Assembly (NCBI GenBank): GCA_964424945.1
Contig: CAYRLB010000003.1
Location: 1 to 64,000 of the forward strand
Direction of reading: 5' to 3'
Origin: WHSP01 sp964424945
GTDB lineage: Bacteria; Gemmatimonadota; Gemmatimonadetes; Longimicrobiales; Longimicrobiaceae
DNA length: 64,000 bases
The first letter of the stretch is position 1, and each line of letters opens with the position of its first letter. Positions 26,218-34,598 of this stretch are shown in pieces. The notes under the pieces are model-generated. The model had not been told where the DNA came from. It made no database searches and was given only the letters and a program-made list of their open reading frames with translations. The translations under genes and the position numbers were made by a program.

Positions 26218-28812
26218 TCATCCTTCGCGGATCGACTCCATCGGCGTGTGGCGGAAAACCTCGCGGCTCGCCGATAGCCCGATCGCGGCACTCAGCAGCG
26301 CGATTCCACCGCCGAGCGCGAGCAGCGGAAGCACCTCGACGACGAGCGGCACGCCGAGCACCCATCGCGCGATCCCCCAACCGGCCGCGAGCGCGAGGCC
26401 CGCGCCTACCAGCGCAGAGAGTACCCCGAGAAGCGCGTACTCCGTGACAAGGATCCGGCCGATCTGCGCCTTCGTGGCGCCGAGCGTCTTCAGCAGCACA
26501 CTTTCCCGGATTCTTTGCGGCCTACCCGTCGCCACGGCGCCGAGCAGAACGACGAAGCCCGTCGCCACCGAAAAGCCCGCCAGGAAGCGGATGACGGTCG
26601 AGACCCGCCCGATCACATCGTCCAGCGCCCGTTGGATCAGGGTCAGGTCGATCGCGGAGATGTTCGGATGGCGGGTGACCAGATCCCGCTGGACGAGGGC
26701 GCGCTCCTGCGCCGAGTCGGCCCTCGCCAGGAAAACCCACATCTGCGGAGCGGCGCGCAGCGCGTCGGGCTCGAAAACGGCGAAGAAGTTCGGCTCCAGC
26801 CGTGCCCAGTCGATCGAGCGGAGGGAGGTGATCACTGTTCCGACGCGCACCCCCTGGATATCCCAGTCGATCCGGTCACCTATCGTGACGTTCAGCTCCG
26901 AGGCGACGTCCCGATCGAGAGAGAGCTCCCAGGGCTCGGCTGTCTGACCCGCCGCCCCTCCCCGCCATTCGCCGGCAACGATCGTCTCGCCGGCCGTCAG
27001 CGTGTCCCTGTAGGTTGAGCGATATTCCCGCCGCGTCGCCCAGCTCGGGGCGTCCTGGTCCGTTTCTGCGAATTCATCGTCGCTCGCCGCTCCGGTCGTC
27101 TCGGAAGGTGCTGCCGCTCCCGACGGCAGGGGTGGAGGCGCGACCGACTCACCATTGATCGCCGCGATGCGCATCGGCACGATCGGCGCGCTCTGGATGA
27201 TTGGCATCCCGCGATCGGCGAGCATTTCCTCCACATCGTCGACCTGGTCGGTCTGGACATCGAAGAGGAGGAGATTGCCGCGCGCGGCATCAACCTGCAA
27301 CGGCCGGAGGATCGTGGTACGGGTCAGGAGGAGCGTGGAGATCAGGAAGACCCCGAAGCCGAGCGCGAGAACGACCGTGGTGGTCTGGTTGCCCGGGCGA
27401 TGGAGATTGGCGGCCCCCTGACGCGCCTCGTAGGGCAACGCGCCGAGCGGCACTCTGCGGAGGAGGCGCGTGACCGCGGCGGCCATCATCCAGAGCAATC
27501 CGAGGGTGAGCGCGATACCCGCCGCAGTGCCCAGCCCCGTCACCACCTCCCCGACCTGATAGATAACGAGAAGGAGCACGCTGAGGGCGAGGGCCGCCCA
27601 CGCAGCGATGCGCGGATAGTCGCGCCCCACGGCCTTCATCGGTTCGACGCTCCGCCGCAGCGCCCGCAATGGCGATATGCTGCGAATCCGAAGAAGCGGG
27701 AGAAGCGTGAAAGCAACCGCGGCCCACACGCCGACGATCAGGCCCGTGAGCATCGAGGCCGCTTCCGGTCGGATCTGAACATCGACCGGGAGAAGGCCTT
27801 CGAAGAGGCCGGGCATGAGCAGCTGAGCCCCGGCACCGATCGCCACACCGGCCACCGCCCCGGCCGCTCCCATGGCGACTGCCTGCAGCAGATACACACC
27901 GAGAAGTTGCCCCGCCGTCGCTCCGAGGCAGCGAAGAACGGCTACACTGTCCGCCTTCCGAACCATGTAGGCGCTCATCGCGCTCGCGACCCCGATCCCG
28001 CCGAGGAGCAGGGCGAAGACCCCTATAAGTCCGAGGAACTCGGAGAGCTGTCCGAGGGCATCTTCCATCCGTTGCTGCTGATCCTCGATCGTGCGGGCGC
28101 GGACCCGGGAGGCGGTGAAGAGCTCCTGCTGCCCCTCGACGAAGGCTGCCGCCGCATCCGGATCCGGGATGCGGAGAAAGGCTTCGTAGTCGACCCGCGC
28201 GCCGAAGCCCAGAAGACCCGTCTGGTCCAGCGCCTCGGCGGGGATGAAGACGCGTGGCGCGAAGGAGGAGGCGATTTCCACATCGCCCGGAAGCTTTCGC
28301 AGCACACCGGAGATGCGGAAGCGCGTGGCGCCGATCGAGAGCGAATCACCCTCTTCGGCGTCGAGCGCCACGAGAAGCGCCGGATCGACGATGACGTTCC
28401 GCCCCTCCGCGAGCGTCCCCCAGCGATCGGCGGGGTCGGTTTCGATCTCACCATAGAAGGGGTAGTCCGGCTCCGAGGCACGGACCTGTACGAGGCGGGT
28501 GGCGCCGCTGGACTCGTGGAGCGCCATAGAGGCGAACGAAGTGACCCGCGCGACGGGGGTGCCGGCGCTCGAAAGAGAGTCGAGCAGAAGCTCGATCTCC
28601 TCCCCGAAAGGCTGCCTCGACGCGAGGCTGACGTCCGCGCCAAGCATCGCGCGCGCCTGGTTGCCCACCTCGCGCTGCATGTTCGCGCCGAAGCCCTGCA
28701 CCGCAACGAGCGCCGCAACGCCGAGCGTGATCGACGAGAGGAAGAGGAGGAGCTTGCGGCGGGCAAAGCGGCTCTCGCGCCACGCCAGTGACAGAAGCTG
28801 AGCGAATGTCAC
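26218..28812 (-). CDS. FtsX-type ABC permease (YbbP-like)
   Basis: 864 residues with two FtsX/MacB-like transmembrane modules (about residues 260-460 and 720-860), one membrane segment near the N-terminus and large periplasmic domains between. This is the YbbP layout, normally paired with YbbA and the esterase TesA; a role in extracting or moving lipidated or hydrophobic molecules is proposed for such complexes. It overlaps the ATPase stop by 4 bases, so the two are translationally coupled. A Pro/Ser/Ala-rich insertion (PPPLPSGAAAP) lies in the second periplasmic part. Confidence 0.93.
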   Translation of the reverse strand: MTFAQLLSLAWRESRFARRKLLLFLSSITLGVAALVAVQGFGANMQREVGNQARAMLGADVSLASRQPFGEEIELLLDSLSSAGTPVARVTSFASMALHESSGATRLVQVRASEPDYPFYGEIETDPADRWGTLAEGRNVIVDPALLVALDAEEGDSLSIGATRFRISGVLRKLPGDVEIASSFAPRVFIPAEALDQTGLLGFGARVDYEAFLRIPDPDAAAAFVEGQQELFTASRVRARTIEDQQQRMEDALGQLSEFLGLIGVFALLLGGIGVASAMSAYMVRKADSVAVLRCLGATAGQLLGVYLLQAVAMGAAGAVAGVAIGAGAQLLMPGLFEGLLPVDVQIRPEAASMLTGLIVGVWAAVAFTLLPLLRIRSISPLRALRRSVEPMKAVGRDYPRIAAWAALALSVLLLVIYQVGEVVTGLGTAAGIALTLGLLWMMAAAVTRLLRRVPLGALPYEARQGAANLHRPGNQTTTVVLALGFGVFLISTLLLTRTTILRPLQVDAARGNLLLFDVQTDQVDDVEEMLADRGMPIIQSAPIVPMRIAAINGESVAPPPLPSGAAAPSETTGAASDDEFAETDQDAPSWATRREYRSTYRDTLTAGETIVAGEWRGGAAGQTAEPWELSLDRDVASELNVTIGDRIDWDIQGVRVGTVITSLRSIDWARLEPNFFAVFEPDALRAAPQMWVFLARADSAQERALVQRDLVTRHPNISAIDLTLIQRALDDVIGRVSTVIRFLAGFSVATGFVVLLGAVATGRPQRIRESVLLKTLGATKAQIGRILVTEYALLGVLSALVGAGLALAAGWGIARWVLGVPLVVEVLPLLALGGGIALLSAAIGLSASREVFRHTPMESIREG

Positions 28813-29483
28813 GAAGCTGCGCTGTCCGCGACGATCGCCCCACCCGCGAGGCGGATCGTTCTTCCCGCACGTTCGCCGAGGGCGGGATCGTGGGTGACGA
28901 GGACGAGGGTCGTTCCACGCTCTTCGTTGAGCTCTTCGAGCAACCGGATGATCGACTCTCCGGTCGCGCCATCCAGGTTGCCGGTAGGCTCGTCGGCGAA
29001 CAGAATCTGCGGATTGTGTACAAAGGCACGGGCAAGCGCTACACGCTGCTGCTCGCCCCCCGAAAGCTGGGAGGGATAGTGATGGAGACGCTCCTTCAAG
29101 CCGACCCGCGCCAGCAGATCAGCCGCCTGGCGGGGCGCATCGCGGTTGCCGGCCAGCTCGAGCGGGATCTGCACATTCTCCCTCGCGGAGAGCGATGGGA
29201 TGAGCTGAAAGGACTGGAAGACAAAGCCGACCTTCTCGCGCCGTAAGCGAGCCCGCCCATCTTCATCGAGCGTGTTGAGGTCGACGCCGGCGATCGATAC
29301 GGAGCCGGTCGTCGGGGTGTCGAGGCCGGCAAGGAGTCCGAGGAGTGTCGTCTTCCCGCTCCCGGATGGCCCCAGAATAGCCAGAAAATCACCTGCAGCC
29401 AGCTCCAGGTTCACCTTCTGCAGCACGGTCAACGGGCGACCGCCGCTCAGATAGCTTTTTTCAAGATCTCTCGCGACCAGCAT
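28809..29483 (-). CDS. ABC transporter ATPase (YbbA-like)
   Basis: 224 residues. Walker A GPSGSGKTT, signature LSGGEQQRVA, Walker B LFADEPTGNLD and the switch His in VTHDP are all intact, typical of LolD/MacB/YbbA ATPases that power FtsX-type permeases. The ATG at 29483 opens with MLVARDLEKSY, the usual family start. That ATG shares the palindrome CATG with the divergent esterase start at 29482, so the two coding regions overlap by 2 bases. No clear ribosome site precedes it; leaderless or weak initiation is possible. Confidence 0.93.
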   Translation of the reverse strand: MLVARDLEKSYLSGGRPLTVLQKVNLELAAGDFLAILGPSGSGKTTLLGLLAGLDTPTTGSVSIAGVDLNTLDEDGRARLRREKVGFVFQSFQLIPSLSARENVQIPLELAGNRDAPRQAADLLARVGLKERLHHYPSQLSGGEQQRVALARAFVHNPQILFADEPTGNLDGATGESIIRLLEELNEERGTTLVLVTHDPALGERAGRTIRLAGGAIVADSAAS

Positions 29484-30207
29484 GAAGAACAGTACAGGTA
29501 AAGCATTGGCATTCTTCCTTCTCGTGCCGCTGATGATCGGGTGCGAGGGAGGGGAGCGCAACGGGGGCATGCGCGCGAACACCGTCGAGGAGGGCGGCGC
29601 GACGGCGGCGAATTCCTCTGATTCCGCACCGGCGGATGGCCACAGCGCAATTCTGTTCCTGGGAACGAGCCTGACTGCCGGGCTCGGGCTTCCGATCGAG
29701 CAGTCGTATCCACATATCGTCGCCGACTCGCTCGAGGCGCGTGGACTTCCATTCCGGGTGATCAACGCCGGTGTGAGCGGCGAGACCTCCGCAGGCGCTC
29801 TGCGGCGCATCGACTGGATCCTTTCGCAGCCCTTCGAAGTGCTTCTTCTCGAGACGGGAGCGAACGATATGCTTCAGGGTGGCCGCCCCGGCGCACTCGA
29901 AGAGAATCTGCAGGCGATCATCGACCGGGTGCGGGCCGAACGTCCCGAAACGACGATTATTCTGGCCGGCATGCGGGCGATGCCGAACCTCGGAGCGGAG
30001 TACGTCGCCGACTTCGAAGCGGTTTTTCCCCGCGTCGCGAGCCGGAATGGACTTCCGCTTATCCCCTTCCTTCTCGAAGGCGTGGCGGGAGAGCCGGAGA
30101 TGAATCTCGCTGATGGGATTCACCCGAACCGAGAGGGGCAGCGGCGCGTTGCCGCGACCGTTCTCGAAGCGCTGATCCCGCTCCTGGAGGCGGCCGCGCA
30201 CCCCTGA
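29482..30207 (+). CDS. SGNH esterase lipoprotein (TesA/arylesterase-like)
   Basis: 241 residues with a lipoprotein leader (FFLLVPLMIGC). The SGNH blocks are FLGTSLTAGLG (block I; the usual GDS is GTS, Ser kept), a Gly in INAGVSG, Asn in ETGANDMLQG and the Asp-His pair in DGIHPNREG. The enzyme hydrolyses thioesters, aryl esters or lysophospholipid in the envelope. Its divergent neighbours ybbA and ybbP form the classic tesA-ybbAP locus. Being anchored by lipid instead of secreted freely differs from E. coli TesA. Confidence 0.92.
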   Translation: MKNSTGKALAFFLLVPLMIGCEGGERNGGMRANTVEEGGATAANSSDSAPADGHSAILFLGTSLTAGLGLPIEQSYPHIVADSLEARGLPFRVINAGVSGETSAGALRRIDWILSQPFEVLLLETGANDMLQGGRPGALEENLQAIIDRVRAERPETTIILAGMRAMPNLGAEYVADFEAVFPRVASRNGLPLIPFLLEGVAGEPEMNLADGIHPNREGQRRVAATVLEALIPLLEAAAHP

Positions 30208-30365
30208 GCGTCGCTCGTTCACTCCGCGACCGAGGCTTCGGGACCCGTCGAGGGCCCCGGCGCCTGCCGCTCCACCTGCCCTTTCCCGACCTTCCCCCGC
30301 CGAGTGTCAGCACCCCGGATTATCTTTCCGCCGGGTCACAAATCAACCATCTGGACTACACGGAA

Positions 30366-30800
30366 ATGGCAGAGAGAACCGCCGTAGAAATCGTCCGTTC
30401 CCTCGGTATCACCATGACGTACCAGGAAGTGGACAACAACCCTCGATGGGTCACGGAGTGGAATGAGCCCGTGCGCCACTACCGATGCACGCTGAGGTAC
30501 AAACGGAGGAAGTTCGAGACATACTGTTCCATGTGGGATGAGGAGTTCAACCGCCTCCCGACGGCGCCCTCGATGCTCGGCATCATCCTGACCGAAGTCG
30601 CGATTTTCGAATCGTGCCGGGATGTCTCGGAGTTCGCGTCCATCTACAGCGTCGACATCGATCCAGAGGAGCGGGTGGCCGAACGGACGTACGAGAATCT
30701 CCGGCAGATCGCCCAGGAGTTCAGGAAGTTCCTCTCGGCGAGAGTGTATAAGGAGCTGACGGGCTGGGCGATGGCCGCATACCAGAGAAGCCCGATCTGA
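30366..30800 (+). CDS. Conserved hypothetical protein
   Basis: 144 residues, soluble, no signal. Features: an early VEIVRSLGITMTYQE, a basic RYKRRKFET with nearby Cys, and a C-terminal helical half (TYENLRQIAQEFRKFL). The mix of RYKRRKFETYCSMW and aromatic residues could suit nucleic-acid binding, but no known fold is recognised. It begins a run of three short plus-strand genes (30366, 30854, 31112) leading to the sigma-54 activator. The start ATG has AAATGGC context with little ribosome site. Confidence 0.7.
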   Translation: MAERTAVEIVRSLGITMTYQEVDNNPRWVTEWNEPVRHYRCTLRYKRRKFETYCSMWDEEFNRLPTAPSMLGIILTEVAIFESCRDVSEFASIYSVDIDPEERVAERTYENLRQIAQEFRKFLSARVYKELTGWAMAAYQRSPI

Positions 30801-30853
30801 CCGATCTTTCGGTGAATCGTCTGTTTGCGAAACTGTGAAATTGGAGGCCCAAG

Positions 30854-31018
30854 ATGTCGAAAGGGATGACAAATCTGTCCGGCTGGCTCGACCAAGCCGC
30901 CCGGGCGTACCAGAAGGCGAAAGAGGAAGCAGCGGCAAGAAGGGAGGAGCGACGGAAGTCCGGGTACCAGTCGGATGATCCGACCGACCCGAGCTACTGG
31001 GATCGATATCTGCCATAG
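30854..31018 (+). CDS. 54-residue hypothetical protein
   Basis: A short frame (MSKGMTNLSGWL at the start, TDPSYWDRYLP at the end) with an excellent GGAGG 6 bases upstream. The middle is a charged helix rich in Lys, Glu, Arg and Ala (KAKEEAAARREERRKS), then an acidic, aromatic tail. It is 53 bases after the 30366 stop, on the same strand. Coding use matches its neighbours. No family recognised. The helix could bind a protein or nucleic acid. Confidence 0.62.
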   Translation: MSKGMTNLSGWLDQAARAYQKAKEEAAARREERRKSGYQSDDPTDPSYWDRYLP

Positions 31019-31050
31019 TTTGGGTGCATCCTCCTAAATCGTGATGGGAA

Positions 31051-31066
31051 CGGCACTTGAGTTGCA
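31051..31066 (+). promoter_or_regulatory. Sigma-54 promoter of the csbD-like gene
   Basis: CGGCAC-N5-TTGCA: 10 of 11 positions match TGGCAC-N5-TTGCA, with GG and GC in the exact spacing needed by RNA polymerase sigma-54. The predicted start near 31077 lies 25 bases before the GGAGG of the CsbD-like gene. A sigma-54 activator gene follows downstream. Confidence 0.65.
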
Positions 31067-31111
31067 TTGAAGGAAGGCTCACAGAAGTTCACCCCCGTCC
31101 CGGAGGATCAG

Positions 31112-31324
31112 ATGGCGGATAACGAACGCGACCTTACGAGCCGAGGCATCGAGAACTCGGCGGAAGGCAAGACCAAGGACCTGAAGGGCCGACTCAAGGA
31201 CGCTGCCGGCGGGCTCACCGGCGACTCTTCTCTGCAAGCCGAGGGAAAGATCGATCGGCTCAAGGGGAAGGTGCAGGACGCCGTTGGTGAAGCCCAGCGC
31301 GACATCGACCGTCCGAATCGGTAG
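31112..31324 (+). CDS. CsbD-family stress protein
   Basis: 70 residues, highly charged and helical, with the CsbD pattern of repeated Lys/Gly/Asp segments (GIENSAEGKTKDLKGR, LKDAAGGLTGD, GKVQDAVGE). CsbD-like proteins rise in stationary phase and stress in many bacteria; the molecular role is unknown. I use the ATG at 31112 because GGAGG lies 5 bases before it and the predicted transcript start is near 31077; the alternative TTG at 31067 lies upstream of that. Likely sigma-54 controlled. Two hairpins follow the stop. Confidence 0.87.
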   Translation: MADNERDLTSRGIENSAEGKTKDLKGRLKDAAGGLTGDSSLQAEGKIDRLKGKVQDAVGEAQRDIDRPNR

Positions 31325-31332
31325 AGTACGAC

Positions 31333-31351
31333 GGAGCGGGTGGCCCGCTCC
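31333..31351 (+). terminator. Hairpin after the CsbD-like gene
   Basis: An 8-bp perfect stem (31333-31340 with 31344-31351) with a 3-base loop, followed by AGTTTCTCT. Likely terminator of the csbD-like transcript. Confidence 0.55.
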
Positions 31352-31371
31352 AGTTTCTCTCCTCAGGCGGC

Positions 31372-31404
31372 ACGCCCCGTGGACCTACAGAGTCCTCGGG
31401 GCGT
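31372..31404 (+). terminator. Second, stronger hairpin beside the gap
   Basis: Stem of 8 bp, a T-T mismatch, then 4 bp (31372-31384 with 31392-31404), 7-base loop, followed by T and then N. The T-run may continue into the gap. Such a GC hairpin may have caused the assembly break. Confidence 0.5.
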
Positions 31405-31405
31405 T

Positions 31406-31505
31406 NNNNNNNNNNNNNNNNNNNNNNNNNNNNNNNNNNNNNNNNNNNNNNNNNNNNNNNNNNNNNNNNNNNNNNNNNNNNNNNNNNNNNNNNNNNNNNN
31501 NNNNN
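31406..31505. other. Assembly gap (100 N)
   Basis: Exactly 100 N. It removes the promoter and 5' end of the sigma-54 activator gene. True length unknown. Confidence 0.99.
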
Positions 31506-33083
31506 GTAGAAGCGATCGATAATCGACCACGGAGCCCTAGACGGGCATCCTCAGAACTACCGGAAGCATCGGAATCGAGCGAGCTCGGTGCGCTGATCGA
31601 AGTGAGCCGAGCCCTTTCGAACACGCTCGATCTCCCCCTGGCGCTGACGTCTGTACTCGAGGTGCTGAGACGTCATCATGGCATTCTTCGCAGCGTGGTC
31701 ACACTGCTGGGGCCAGAGCGGGACGAGCTGGCGATCGAAGCGGGGCTTGGTGTGGCGGACGATGCCCTCCGCGCCCGCTTCCGCATCGGGGAGGGGATCA
31801 CCGGCCGGGTGGTCGAGACGGGCGAGCCGATCGTCGTTCAGCGCATCAGCGAGGAACCTCTCTTCCTGAATCTTTCGGGTCCGCGACCGACGGGGGAGGA
31901 GACGAGCTTCCTCTGTACGCCGATACTTGTCGATGGCGAGCCGATCGGCGCACTCGCCGCGGATCTCATCTTCCACGCGGACCGCGACTTCGACTATTCG
32001 CTCGACCTTCTGCGCGTCGTCGCTTCGATGGTGGCGCAGGCAATCAAGTTGAAGCGCCTGACCGAGATGGAGCGGCAGCACCTGGTCGAGGAGAACTCAC
32101 ATCTCCGCGACGAACTGCGGGAGCGCTTCGACTTCTCGAGGCTGATCGGCAACAGCAGTGCGATGCGCAGGGTCTATACGCAGATCGGACAGGTTGCCCA
32201 TACCAGCGCGACGGTTCTGCTTCGCGGGGAATCGGGCACTGGAAAGGAGCTCATCGCGCACGCCATCCACTACAATTCGTCACGCTCGGATGGCCCGTTC
32301 ATAACCGTGAACTGCGCTGCGCTCCCGCCAACCCTGATCGAGGCGGAGCTGTTCGGGCATGAGAAGGGCGCCTTCACGGGTGCGACGGTGCGCAAGATCG
32401 GTCTGTTCGAACGTGCGCATGGCGGAACCCTCTTCCTCGACGAGATCGGCGACCTCGACACCTCTCTTCAGGTGAAGTTGCTGCGGGTGCTCCAGCAGCG
32501 GGAGGTCCAGCGGGTCGGCGCGATCGATGTTGTGAAGGTCGATGTGCGGGTCATCGCGGCGACCCATCAGAATCTCGAAGAGAAGATGGCGGAGGGCTCC
32601 TTCCGCGAGGACCTCTACTATCGCCTCAACGTCTTCTCGATCTTCTCGCCTCCCCTGCGGGAGCGGAAGGCGGACGTCCTGCTTCTCGCGGATCACTTCG
32701 TCGAGAAGTACGCCGCGGAGTACGGAAAGCAGGTCAAGCGGATCTCGACGCCCGCGATCGACATGCTCGCCAGCTACCACTGGCCGGGGAACATCAGGGA
32801 GCTGGAGAACACCATCATCCGGGCGATCCTGGTATCGGAGGAAGCGGTGATCCATCCGCATCATCTGCCTCCCACCTTGCAGACGGCGGAAGCATCGGGA
32901 ACGTTGCCGCGTGGATCGCTCGCGGATCTGGTCGCGACGTATGAGCGTGGCCTCATCGAAGATGCGCTGAAGACGACGCGGGGGAACCGCGCCAAGGCAG
33001 CGCAGCTGTTGCAGACGACGGAGCGCATCTTCGGATACCGGCTGCGTCAGTTCGGGATCGATGCTAACCGGTACCGGGGGTAG
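31506..33083 (+). CDS. Sigma-54-dependent activator, GAF-AAA-Fis (NifA-like), 5' end missing
   Basis: At least 525 residues visible. A GAF sensor domain (about 30-190 of the visible part) precedes an AAA+ domain with Walker A GESGTGKE, the sigma-54 contact loop GAFTGAT, Walker B FLDEIGDLD and an Arg finger region, then a Fis-type helix-turn-helix (GNRAKAAQLLQTTERIFGYRLRQFG). NifA and FhlA share this order. The start codon lies in the gap, since no good start follows it. Signal sensed by GAF is unknown. It may drive the sigma-54 promoter at 31051 and that of the kinase gene. Confidence 0.93.
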   Translation, partial: VEAIDNRPRSPRRASSELPEASESSELGALIEVSRALSNTLDLPLALTSVLEVLRRHHGILRSVVTLLGPERDELAIEAGLGVADDALRARFRIGEGITGRVVETGEPIVVQRISEEPLFLNLSGPRPTGEETSFLCTPILVDGEPIGALAADLIFHADRDFDYSLDLLRVVASMVAQAIKLKRLTEMERQHLVEENSHLRDELRERFDFSRLIGNSSAMRRVYTQIGQVAHTSATVLLRGESGTGKELIAHAIHYNSSRSDGPFITVNCAALPPTLIEAELFGHEKGAFTGATVRKIGLFERAHGGTLFLDEIGDLDTSLQVKLLRVLQQREVQRVGAIDVVKVDVRVIAATHQNLEEKMAEGSFREDLYYRLNVFSIFSPPLRERKADVLLLADHFVEKYAAEYGKQVKRISTPAIDMLASYHWPGNIRELENTIIRAILVSEEAVIHPHHLPPTLQTAEASGTLPRGSLADLVATYERGLIEDALKTTRGNRAKAAQLLQTTERIFGYRLRQFGIDANRYRG

Positions 33084-33249
33084 GCCGGGCCGGAAAGGGG
33101 CTGGAGGGCGGGCGTGTGTCTCGGATCCCGCCGCGCCTGGACGGTCTGTTCGGCAGTCCATGGTCCCGCATCGCAACGTATTCGTAGTCCGTCTTCTCGC
33201 CACCGGTCTGCCCTGGCATCGAGAAACCAGCCGGGACAGCGGACTTCCA

Positions 33250-33705
33250 CTAGGGACGCGTCAGACGGGTCAGAGCACGATCGAGGGTTCCGGCGAAGGC
33301 CTTCCTGTCCTTTTCACCATACGGACGCGCGCCACCCGTCTCGACGCCCGCCCCGCGCATCGAATCCATGAAGTCCCGCATCGATAGCCGCTCACTTATC
33401 GTGTCCGCCGAATACTCCTCGCCGCGCGGGTCGATGACGCAAACCTTCTTCTGGACGAGGTCGGCCGCAAGCGGGATATCGGCGGTGATGGCCAGATCGC
33501 CCGGTTCAGCGTGCTCGACGATGTACCGGTCGGCGACATCGGGGCCACCCTCCACCCGGACTGCGCTTGCAGTAGGATAGCCGGGCGGCACCAGAAGACG
33601 CTGGTTCGCGACCAGAATGGCTTCGAGACTGAGCCGCTTTGCTGCGCGCAGGACGATCTCCTTCACATCGCGGGGCGCGGCGTCTGCATCGATCCAGATT
33701 CTCAC
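33250..33705 (-). CDS. YaiI/YqxD family protein (DUF188)
   Basis: 151 residues, the usual length. Opens with VRIWIDADAAPRD, then VANQRLLVP, ITADIPLAADLV and a C-terminal FMDSMR, the conserved motifs of this PIN-like/NYN-related family, whose acidic residues suggest nuclease activity though function is unproven. The GTG at 33705 matches the family's N-terminus; the frame is open to 33747. It converges on the sigma-54 activator and is divergent from the DUF72 gene, with 147 bases between starts. Confidence 0.88.
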   Translation of the reverse strand: MRIWIDADAAPRDVKEIVLRAAKRLSLEAILVANQRLLVPPGYPTASAVRVEGGPDVADRYIVEHAEPGDLAITADIPLAADLVQKKVCVIDPRGEEYSADTISERLSMRDFMDSMRGAGVETGGARPYGEKDRKAFAGTLDRALTRLTRP

Positions 33706-33852
33706 ATCACATCGAAGGTCGGGGAGAGAAGAGGCCTGTCGGCACAAAAGTGTCGCGGGACGGGACGTCGGCGACTATTCTGCCCAGTGGAGACGATCTC
33801 CGACGGCTCGACGGTGACCCATCCCGGCCGCGCGGCCGGGCCTTGAAACCAG

Positions 33853-34572
33853 ATGAATGTCGACATGCGTCTGTTGACCGGTACAAGTGGCTTCGCGTAC
33901 AAGGAATGGCGGGGCGAATTCTACCCTCTGGATTTATCGGCGGCGGGGATGCTTCGCTACTATGCCGAGCGGTTCTCCTCGGTCGAAATCAACAATACCT
34001 TCTACCGGATGCCGAGCGAGTCAGCGCTCAGGCAGTGGGCGGGCGACGTACCGGAGGGGTTCACCTTCGTCCTGAAGGCGCCTCAGCTCATCACTCACCG
34101 GAAGCGTTTGAAGGAGGTCGAGGAGCCGGCGGCTTTCTTCTTCGATCGTGCACGGGTGCTCGGCCCGAGGCTGGGTCCCATTCTGGTACAGCTACCGCCG
34201 AATCTCAAGAAGGACATCCCGAGGCTGGAAGCCTTTCTCCGACTCGTACCGTCGGATGCGAAGGTCGCCTTCGAGTTCCGCAATCCATCCTGGTTCGACG
34301 ACGATCTGTACGCGTTGCTGAGGGAACACAGCGCCGCGCTCTGCGTTGCCCATGGCGAGGAGATCGAGACGCCCCTCATCGCCACGGCCGATTGGGGATA
34401 CGTCCGGCTGAGGCAGGTCAACTACGAAGGACCCGCCCTCCAGGAGTGGGTGGGAGCCATCGCCGCTCAACCCTGGAAGGAGGCGTTCGTCTTCTTCAAG
34501 CATGAAGACTCCGGAACCGGCCCGAAACTGGCCCGGCGTTTCGAAGAGCTCTTCACTTCAAGCCAGATCTGA
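33853..34572 (+). CDS. DUF72 domain protein (YecE-like)
   Basis: 239 residues forming a TIM-barrel-like DUF72 domain. Family marks: GTSGFAYKEWRGEFYP near the start, EINNTFYRMPS, FTFVLKAPQLITH, LVQLPPN, FEFRNPSWF and YVRLRQVNYEG. Function is unknown across the family; the conserved aromatic and acidic residues suggest an enzyme or nucleic-acid processing role. An in-frame ATG 12 bases later (MRLLTG) is an alternative start. It begins a run of three plus-strand genes. Confidence 0.88.
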   Translation: MNVDMRLLTGTSGFAYKEWRGEFYPLDLSAAGMLRYYAERFSSVEINNTFYRMPSESALRQWAGDVPEGFTFVLKAPQLITHRKRLKEVEEPAAFFFDRARVLGPRLGPILVQLPPNLKKDIPRLEAFLRLVPSDAKVAFEFRNPSWFDDDLYALLREHSAALCVAHGEEIETPLIATADWGYVRLRQVNYEGPALQEWVGAIAAQPWKEAFVFFKHEDSGTGPKLARRFEELFTSSQI

Positions 34573-34598
34573 AAACCACCTACCGATCCAGACCCACC

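Noticed and set aside
27400..28791. 463-residue open frame on the plus strand
   Set aside because: Antisense to the FtsX-type permease; Arg/Glu-rich with no membrane or domain signal.
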